Assembly (NCBI RefSeq): GCF_047663525.1
Contig: NC_092601.1
Location: 19,504,001-19,568,000 of the forward strand
Length of the DNA: 64,000 nt
Reading direction: 5' to 3'
Source: Anas platyrhynchos
Lineage: Eukaryota; Chordata; Aves; Anseriformes; Anatidae
Shown one piece after another: positions 55,483 through 64,000 of the stretch. Positions within the stretch are counted from its first letter, which is position 1. The number at the start of each line of letters is the position of its first letter. The notes under the pieces were generated by a model. It saw only the letters and a list, made by a program, of their open reading frames with translations. It was not told the DNA's origin and did no database searches. The position numbers were made by a program, and so were the translations under genes.

Positions 55483-58400
55483 GTGGCACAGAAATAACAG
55501 GCTTTGGGCAGCGTTTCGCCCGGCGCTGATGCTCTCGTTCAGCAGCTCGGTGCAGCACGGTGCAGAGATGTGGGCAGGGGGCGCATGCCAGGGGGCTCGG
55601 TGGCACGGGGATGGCCAGGGGCTGGGGGCAGCAGCTGGGCGCTGCGGCACGGCCCCGGCCCTGCGCAGGGGCGGAGGGAGGCGCCTGGGGCCAGGAGCTG
55701 CCGGTGGCTGGAGCGCTTTGCAGAGCAGCGTGAGCGGGGAGAGCAATGAGGGATCCTCGAGCTGCGCCTGGAAAGCAAATTGCCGGGTTCTCTCCGGTGC
55801 CTGCGTGCTGCCTGCCATGAAATTACGCACAGGCTCTCCGGGGAAAACGTGCGTTTTCTGAAAATGTCAAGTTTGCTTTATTTTCCTGAACCTTTATGTG
55901 AAGATGATTCTGAGTGTAGCTAAAGCAGCAGAAACTGTGCCCAAAGAAAGGCCAAAATCCATCTGATTATGAATGGATTTAATTAACCAAGATATTCCCT
56001 TTTATCAGGGTTCCAGCAATTGACAGATTTATGCAGCTCTTGTCTCATCCCTCCTCAACACTTCAGTGCGTATTTCAAGGTGAAAGAAGAGGTCCCCAGT
56101 TAATTGAGCATCCAGCTCCAATCATGCCCTGCCCGACTGCCTTTGTCTCAGGCGTACGTGCAGGGTGCCGCTCCCCTCAGGGCATCCTCTGGGCACGGCG
56201 GCTGAGGCAGATGAGACCCCTCAGCCCCGGACACGGCCCCGTGCCCACAGCCCCTTCCCGCACAGGGCACGGGCAGCTCGCCCACCCAGCTGCAGAGCCC
56301 TGAGCCGCTGGTGGTGCCAAGGAGCGGGCACTGCGGGGCTCACCTGCACTCAGAGCAGTGGGAAGGCAGCTCCCTCCTGCCCCACTCACGGCTTCTGATC
56401 TCCAGACTCAGCTCTTCACCCAGCAGCTTTCAGGAATTAATGGGATTTGTGCAAGTGGCCACAGCACGGCACTCCCCTGCCCTGCAGCCCCTGAACAGGC
56501 GCTATGGCCCTGGCAGCTCTCTGCCTGTGAGAACAGACTACCTGCTAAAGGCTTTTATTGCTGCCTTTTAAATACTATTTTTTTCTTAAAATACAACAAT
56601 TGCACAGCCGTTGTAGCCGTAATTGTAGACAGGTACAAATTACATCCTGCACTAAAGCTCCCGAGGGGAGCTGGAGCAGCCAAGCCCGCGGAAGCAGTGG
56701 GGATACCTGCGTGTGCTGCGCTCAGAGCCCCCTCCCTGCGCCCCCCAGCATGGATGTGCTCACCAGGGCGCACAGCGTGGGGGCTGCCCGTGGGGGGGCT
56801 CCCCGTGGGGGGCTCACTCTGAGAATCCAGCGGGTACAAGGTCCTGCCCCAGGCTTTGCTGCTCCTCTGCGGGCTGGTACCCGGGGGGCTCATGTGCGGT
56901 CGGGGGCTCCCACAGCCGCCGTCCTGTGGTGCTGTGCCTGGTGCTGCTGTGTTAGGGCACGGGCTGGGAGGGGAGCGCAGAGCTGCATCGCTGCCGCCCC
57001 ATCCTGCGTGTGCCACTGCCGGGTGCTGCTCTGCCCACAGAACACGTTACAGAGCCCACGTGTCCTTTGCCTGCAAAGAGCCCCATTACAGCGCATTAAT
57101 AAACCATGACAGATTACCTTTCTTCTCTAAAATAGTACAACAGCTTTTCAAACACACAAGTAATGAAAATTTTATTGCAGCTGACTTGATCTCCTGCCGG
57201 CCTGTTGTTTCAGAGCAGGTCGGAGTCCACCCGGAGCCCACGCAAGCTGCCACAAGACTGAGCTGCTGCTGAGTGGTGGGGCACAGGCTCTCTGCCTCAC
57301 TTGTGGGGATGTTTGAGCCCAGTTTCTTTCTGTTTTTCAGTCTTTTGATGCCGGATGCACACTCAGTTCCCTTGCACTGTCCTGGCCTCCTACATCTGGA
57401 GACAACGGATCCCCCGGTGATCGCTCCTGTGCTTTTGGGAGGCTGCAGCTGAGCAGAGCAGAGCAGACGGTGTGCACGCTGCTGCAGGATGCTCTCTGCT
57501 GGCTTGGGGCCACACGGGGCAGCGTGGCAGGGGGGCGATGCATGCCATGGGGCTGTGGTCAGGTCCTGTGCAGTGGCCTGGGGCAGTGATGCCCACAGGG
57601 CTCCCATGTCAGCACAGGATGGTGCAGGGAGCCCGGCGCGGTGCTCAGGCATGCGGTGAATAATGGCCCGATTGCTCTTTCCCTGGGATGGCTTAAATAA
57701 AGTGCAATGAAGCAGCACAGAGTGTGCCTTTTACTAACTCCATCCAGGCAGTATTAAGATGTGAAGATAAAGAACATGTAATGCAGTGTACCAACGTTAT
57801 CTATGTAGAGGAGGTGGTTAAGTGAGGCGTGAAGTCTTCCTGGCCCAGCCCTGACTGAAGCAGGGGCTGCCCCAGCCCCGCAGTGCCTGGTGCTGCCTGG
57901 GGCACCCAGCCCCATCCGTCGGGGCTGGGGAGCTGCTGCTGGGCAGGGCTGGGTGCTGGGGGCGGCAGGGACAGGGGATATTTTTCTCCCTTTGTCTTCA
58001 CTTGGCCTGGTAATGAGGTCACTTTCTCCCTTCCCGTTGTTTCTGTGCCCCCCACTAAGGACAGGCTCTTTTCCTGAAGCACCGCATCAGGCTTGCAGTG
58101 AATTCACTCTCAGCACACGGGCGGGCTGCTGGCACAGCGCAGTGCCTGCTGCACAGGGTGCAGCCCCCCCTTAACCTGGGATCCTGCCCTCCCCTCCTGG
58201 CAGCCTGGCCGGGTGGACAAGGTGTCCGTGTGCCCATCAGCACGCGTGGGCACAGCCGCACAGAAATGCACCTCCTGTTCTGCCAGCGGCTCGGCAGGGC
58301 TCAGGGAGCCGCGAGCCCTCCTGCCCTGCGCTGCCTGTGCCAGCTGGGGCTGCCCAACCTTGGAGGTGGTGGGCACTGGGCTGGGGGCTGCCTGCCCGGC

Positions 58401-58560
58401 AGGAGCCTGCTGGCTCCAGCACTGCCACCAACTCTTCTGATTTCCCCCTGGAAATTGCTTCTGTCAATATTTTAATTTCATTTGGGCTGCGCAGGAGAGG
58501 CGGAGGCGGAGGTGGCACATCCCAAGCAGATCGTTTGTCACCCGCCCGGCTCTCGGTGGA
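55483..58560. other. Intergenic: AT-rich islands in GC-rich DNA (part 4)
   Basis: No gene. Islands at about 55860-56130, 56560-56650, 57040-57200 and 57670-57830 are AT-rich with TTAATTAA-type cores (for example near 55978-55986). The GC-rich spacers give only low-complexity open frames. Confidence 0.45.
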
Positions 58561-58565
58561 GGCCC

Positions 58566-58614
58566 GGCACAGGGATGATGTCCGTGGCACAGGGATGATG
58601 TCCGTGGCACAGGG
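58566..58614. repeat. 20-bp tandem duplication
   Basis: GGCACAGGGATGATGTCCGT occurs twice in direct tandem with a third partial copy. Confidence 0.9.
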
Positions 58615-61210
58615 CAGTGTGATGGGGACCCCACAAAGCCCCCAGCAGTGAGACATCTCCCCTGGCTCCGTGCAGCGCCTCTGCTTCGCCTGCAGAGGAT
58701 CAGCCGGGCCACGTGCGGGGCCAGGCTGGGCCCTGGCTGTCTCTCTCCCACTTTTTCACGTTTCCTGCAGATGCCGTTTCTGTCAATGAGGTACGTTTAA
58801 CTGGGGGAAAGAAATGAAGTCTTAACCAGATGGCAGGGCTAATAAATTGCTCAGGAAAAGCAAGCTAGTACTTGCAGCATGCACCTCCTCTGCGTATCTA
58901 TTGCAAAGTGCCAAAAGAAATCTGTCTCAGGAATTATTTCAGAGAGGGTAATTTCTGTTTCCCAGTTGCTTTCATACATTAGAAATATCTGAAATGCCTC
59001 CAGTTGGTTACCAGCGGTGAGGAGCAGCCAGGGGCTGCCATGTCTGAGAAGCACTAAAAGAAAATAAATTAGCCTATTGCACTCAGCCCTTCCTTAGCTG
59101 CTGAGCCACAAGTGACGAGCGGCTGTTGCTTAAGTAACGACCAGAATAATGAGGAGCAGAAGATCCGCAAGGGAATATTAACTCGGAGGAGCAGCGTTTT
59201 CTCCCCCTTTTGAAGTCTGCTCCCGGCAGCCCTGGTCCTGCTGCACCGGGCCACGTGTCCCTCGCTGCCCCTCAGCGCCGGGTGCCGTCGGGTCCCTTCC
59301 CTCCCCTTCTTCTGCCCGATCCCCTGCGGGTGCCGCTCCTCCCGGCTCACCCAGGTGTAAATCCCCGTGTGTTCCCTGTCCTGCCAGCACAGCCTCCTGC
59401 AGCCAGAGCCGGCTGTGCTGAAAACTGCCTGTTTTCATGGACAAACTGCTGGGAGCCCCGGCTGGAGCCGCCTGGAGCTCGTCAGTGGCTGTGTCTGAGA
59501 CCTCGCTTCCCAGCGGGGGGGACAGGGGAGCCCTCCCTGCTAACAAGTGGCGAGAGCAGGAGCTGCAGCCTGACAGAGCGGCCTGCTGCTGGCTGCAGTG
59601 GCTTTCCAGGAATGGTTAATAACTTAGCAAACCGACCGGCTCGTGGGCACCTTGAAGGAAAAAAAGAAATGAGAAAAGGATTTGTCAGGAACAAACTGCA
59701 TCACTTCAATCTAATTTCTGCCTGTGACAGGGCAAGAGGCCGTGCAGGTAGGGGACAATATTGGCTCAAATCAGGCTGCCAAGGCTGTCTCCCAAGCCGT
59801 GCTCACAAGCAGGCATCTGGGTACGGATCAGCCCCAGCCTGCCCAGAGGCAGCTGCTGGCTGGCTCCAGGTGCAGAAGGGAAATCCCGACCAAGGTGCCG
59901 GCAGAGGTGGGCACAGCTCCAGGCAGGGCGTCCTCCCCTCTCTCTTTTCCGTGCACTGGGGAGCTCTTGTTCCCCGATGGGCTGGGGCTGCCCTGCAGCG
60001 TGTGCTGGGTGTGTGCAGGCACCGAGAGCTGCAGCAGCACCGGCACTGTTCGTGCTTCTGTGCCCCAGCTGCAGGGCGCTGTGCACGCACCCGTGTGGTG
60101 CGGAGCTGTGAGATGCCTTAATCACAGGCTCAGTAGCGCGATGCGAGCATTGGCAAGCTGTCCCCTCTTATTTCTCCGCGTGCAGCTCATGTTGCTCTAA
60201 CTGCTGGTTGGACTAACTCTGCTGAATGAGCGGCTGCGAGGCGCCCGTTGTGGCTCGGTGCCGAGTGGTTGCAGACGGTGGCGAGGCTGGGGCAGCGCTG
60301 AGCAGCAGGCGGCAGAGCAGGGGTGTTCCCACTGCTTCCATCCTGGTTTACTCACAAGAGAGAGCGCTCAGGTGCTGCGGGGCCCTTGCAAAGAACCGTA
60401 TTGTTCTGCCAGCACCTCAGGCCCCTGGGGGGCCCTACCTGTGTGGTCCTGTCCTGCACTGCTCGCCCAGACCATCCGGTGATGCCTGCCCCGGCCTCCT
60501 CGGGGCTCCGCTCGGGCTTCCTAAACTCTGCCTCTCTGCAGAGAGCTCTCTGAAATGAGGTCCCTTGGAAAGTGCTCAAAGCTGAGAACTCGTAGCTGCT
60601 AAATGGCTCTTGAAACATGGGCACGCTGTGCCAGCTGGCTGGGGAATAACCGAACTCTGCTCACTTGTTGTCACTGCCTCATTATAAATAACAATAATTA
60701 TCATGCGAGACATTCTGCTCTCGGTTTCTCTAAGCATCTGAGCTGTGATGGCTGGAAATGCTCTTGGGTGCCTGGCCCCAGAGCGACCCAGCCGCAAGGA
60801 GCCCCCGATGGGCTGCGCTTCCCCAGGCGCTGCAGCCGCTACCTGCAGCCCGCGGGGCTCTGCCGGTGCTGCAGGACGCAGCGTCCTGCAGGATGCTCCG
60901 CCAGCATCGCCCCACGCAGCTCATCTCTGTGTCCTCTGCAAGCTGCAGAAGGGGACTGGAAGCCTGCAGGGAGCAAGGAAGGCTCTGGGCAGCTGCAGTT
61001 GGCGCAGCTGTGGGGCTGCATCGTGCGGGGCTTTCCCAAGTGGCACGGACGATTCCCTCCCCGTGGCTGTGCCCTGCCGCTGCCTCCTGGCCCCGGGCTC
61101 CTGCAGCAGGAGGCGAGGGGCAGCCCCGGGCACTGCACAGAGACACAGAGTGTTTGAGGCACCCGCCTGGCCAGGGGCAGGCAGCGCTTTGTGTTGCTGT
61201 TGTCAGTTCA
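58615..61210. other. Intergenic: AT-rich island at 58770-59070, otherwise GC-rich
   Basis: No gene. The 58770-59070 island is nonrepetitive and AT-rich. A smaller one lies at 59600-59730. The open frames at 59210-60121 and 60603-61157 are low-complexity and not supported as genes. Confidence 0.45.
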
Positions 61211-62060
61211 TGAAATGAAGGAGCTGGTTGTGAGCCCTGCTCCTGGTCTAATGAGCATCTTAGGGAAGGCTGTCCCTATGACAATGTAAAACACAAGCAC
61301 TCACGATGTTCAATTCCTTTATTTCCTCTCTGATTCCTTTATCTCTTCTGGCTGTCTGAGTCATCTGGGGAACATTACCCTGACTTACTGCTGGTTGTTT
61401 GGATCCACTAACAATTATATGGGGGGGCAATTTTGAGAACTACCTCATTTCACAGTGCCTGATTAATGATGGAAATTTTCTTTCCCATTTAGCAGTTTGT
61501 TAGGTACCTGTTGCAGCTGCAGCTATCCCCAGGAGGACGTGTGTTCACTTAATGTGTCGTCTCAGGGAAAACAAGGCATTCTTCTGCTAAAAAAGGCAAC
61601 AAAGCAAACCTAAATGGGGCCATAACTTTTCTCAGTGTTATTTCTCTCCAACACCCTTTTCCATCCATTCCAATGTGTGAGCAACGGGTAAGAAGTCATT
61701 GCACTGCGTGCTCTCCCCAAGGCAGTTCCAGGCTACCTTCCCCTCAAACATCCCCCTGCCGCCAATTAACCCGTTTGGCACTCGCTGTTGTCTGGGCCGT
61801 GCTGTGAACGCTGCAGCTCGTACGGCAGCCTCAGCCTTGGCTTTGGGGTACCGTAGGTGTCTCTGCAGCGGTTGTTTCCAGCACCTACAAAACGAAAAGG
61901 GCACAGTGATACCCAACAAGCCTGGCCCCGACCCTGCAATGTCTGCACCCCGACACGCTGCAGCCGCTCACCGCTCAGTGCCGGGCTTGGCCTGAGCTCG
62001 GCTTGAACCCAGGGCTCAAACCGCTGGGGCGGCTCCACTGCTGTGCTGGAGGAGGGAGGG
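61211..62060. other. Intergenic: AT-rich island
   Basis: The 61210-61660 part is AT-rich and nonrepetitive, followed by mixed sequence. No gene or repeat family is recognised. Confidence 0.4.
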
Positions 62061-62065
62061 CCTGC

Positions 62066-62102
62066 ACCCTGCCCCCTGCCCCTGCCCCCTGCCCCTGCCC
62101 CT
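62066..62102. repeat. CCCTGCC-type simple repeat
   Basis: About five imperfect CCCTGCC/CCTGCCC units in a GC-rich stretch. Confidence 0.8.
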
Positions 62103-64000
62103 TCACAGCCGCGGCTCGGCTCTGAGCCGTGCCGGTGGAAGGGGAGAGGAGCGGCTGCTGCAGCGCTGCCCGGGCAGAGGAGCGAGGCCATCACGCTGTC
62201 GGAGAGCTGGGCTCTTGGCCTCCGTGACAGCTGTCACCTCCTGGCCGTGGGCTTTGCAGGGCTCAGCAGGAGGGATGCAAGCCACTGAGTGCTTCACGGC
62301 CGTGCCCCCGGCTGCAGCAAGGTGTGCGGCACGTTATTAATGTGAATGTGCCGGGGAGCTGCGGGCAGCGTGGGCACGGGCTGCACCGCGGGCACCACAC
62401 GGGCTGCAGCACTGCAGTGACGGCCTGGAAACACCCCTGCTGCTCTGGCAGAGGCAGCTCTGGGACAGCAAGGTGATATTTTGCTGGGGAAAAGGAAGAT
62501 GAGAATAGTCCCTATCAAAGTAATTGTAGCATTGTTCCTTAGTCAACAGCCCAGAGCTGTAAGGGAGGTTTTCTTCCTTTTTTTTTTTTTTAATTTTTAT
62601 TTTTATTTTTTTTTCTTACAAGGCGTTTTAATGCCACTTAGCGCAGCTCTGGCCACAAGGCACCTAGCACCGAGCTATCTGCCATGCAGGCAGCTCATGC
62701 TAATTACACCACGGTACATGGCAGCTCCGAAATTACATTAGCAGGCTGGGGGCTGGGGGACGGCCCTGGCATTAAGAACCCTCTGTGCTCCGATTATTTC
62801 TACAGAGATACACATTTGAACGAGCTTGTCAAGTGAAATTTTCTGTCTGGTTAGAAATGGATTTTTGAGCTTCTTGCTCACATGTAAACATTTTTAGTGG
62901 TCCCCAGATAAAGCAGGAACAGCGAAAGCAAACATCAGACTGAGCAAACCCAATCCCTTTAGGGAAATCATCGGCCACAGAAGGAAACAAAATGCATGAT
63001 GGCTTCAAAAGACATCCATTAAACTGTGTGCTGAAGTGATTCATAGTGCTGGTAGTTAGAGTTTAATTAGATCTTAATCACGTAATTTTATCTTTGTTTT
63101 AGAAATTAGAGCTTAATGACCGTATTGCTCTCACAACAGTGCCGTAGCTAAACACAGCGATATCACATGGCAGCGCCGCAGCGCGCAGCGATGGGACAGA
63201 GATTATCTGCTGGTCTCACATCATTGTTCCTTAAATAAAGAGCTGTATGCACAATATTCAAATCCAGCAGGACCTGCCAGGCAGGGAAGGTGGGAGAAGC
63301 TGAGAGCTGCCTAAAGACGAGGGGCAGGTGCCCACGGCCCCGTCCCAAGCTCCAGCGATGCCCAGAGCTGCGGGAGGTGCTGGGCAGCCCCCAGGCCCCC
63401 AGGCCCTGGCTCTGGGGCCGTGGCTCTCACCACCAGCCTGGGCACAGCAAGGCCTGACACCGCTCACCTGCCCGGCTGCCGAGAGCACGGCGTGCCAGCA
63501 AGGGGAACATGCTGTGTGTGATAGGGAGAGATGGGCCGCGGGTGCTCACTTCAGCTGGCAGGTCAGATCCTTCGCAGGATTAGCACCAGAGTGATTCACC
63601 TCCGGCACTCCTGGGCACTTCTTCTGTTGTGTTGCCTCTTAGGGCATCGCTGTGCTTGTAGACTCCCACCCTGCGGCCCCGTGGTGTGCGTGGCTGGGCG
63701 TGCTCCAGTGGCAATAGCAGCACGGGCTGTGCACCTGGCAAACACACAGAGCCCGGACACCTCTCCCAGAGGGGATTTTCTCCCTTGCTGTGCTTTGGGA
63801 TGAGTCAATGCCTGCAGCAGCAGGACAATGAGCTCAGCCTCACAGCCTGCTGTTTAATTATTTTATCTTGTTTGAGTCAGATGCAGTCAATGGAAGACGT
63901 GCAGTGAGTCTGTAAGCTGGGCAGGACTGGGCTGCACGGAGGCGTGGAGCCAGAGCCTGGGTGCCCTGCGGGAGCTGCCGCACTCCGTCCTGCATCCCAT
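62103..64000. other. Intergenic: AT-rich islands to the window end
   Basis: No gene. There is a T-rich run at 62579-62616. The AT-rich nonrepetitive islands at about 62780-63150 and 63840-63890 carry TAATTA-type cores. By human gene order HS3ST2 should lie beyond this end on the minus strand, but no sulfotransferase exon is visible. Confidence 0.45.

Noticed and set aside
59210..60121. 303-codon plus-strand frame in the intergenic region
   Set aside because: No domain, no exon neighbours, GC-rich composition.
44241..64000. Possible HS3ST2 exons
   Set aside because: Expected beyond this flank, but no heparan sulfate sulfotransferase motif was found in any frame.
1..64000. CRISPR arrays, operons, tRNA or rRNA genes
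   Set aside because: This is vertebrate genomic DNA. No direct-repeat/spacer structure or RNA gene fold was recognised.

Overview
This window is vertebrate nuclear DNA, almost certainly from a bird. Two intact multi-exon genes can be read from it, and both were assembled here exon by exon from reading-frame continuity and splice sites. The avian call rests on short introns, a GC-rich background broken by AT-rich islands, and a solo LTR of the ERVL type that is widespread in birds. The species cannot be named from the sequence alone.

Layout. 1-5250: GC-rich flank beyond the SCNN1G 3' end, with no supported gene. 5250-16749 (minus): SCNN1G, the gamma subunit of the epithelial sodium channel, with 12 coding exons and 649 residues, and a probable first exon near 17089-17119. 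About 16400-18560: a CpG-rich divergent promoter block shared with USP31. 17695-38590 (plus): USP31, a ubiquitin-specific protease with 16 coding exons and 1333 residues, followed by a likely 3' UTR of about 5.6 kb ending near 44240. 44240-64000: an intergenic stretch in which AT-rich islands alternate with GC-rich DNA, plus a minisatellite and a fossil non-LTR reverse-transcriptase fragment. In human the neighbours are HS3ST2 - USP31 - SCNN1G - SCNN1B, so the left flank probably leads to SCNN1B and the right flank to HS3ST2. No exon of either is visible here.

The two genes are not known to share a pathway. SCNN1G forms an amiloride-sensitive Na+ channel with alpha and beta subunits in the apical membrane of epithelia. 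USP31 is a cysteine deubiquitinase with a long Ser/Lys/Arg-rich tail. What they share is a head-to-head arrangement with start codons 953 bp apart, far closer than I recall for human.

Main points for a second look: the compact bidirectional promoter; an in-frame upstream start that could extend gamma-ENaC by 13 residues; loss of the canonical furin Arg-X-X-Arg at the first gamma-ENaC cleavage site; 26 perfect AAGGG units in SCNN1G intron 1; upstream ORFs ahead of USP31, one opening a 258-codon overlapping frame; a GC-AG intron in USP31; an antisense ERVL solo LTR in USP31 intron 1; and the array of AT-rich islands downstream of USP31. I found no wholly new gene system.
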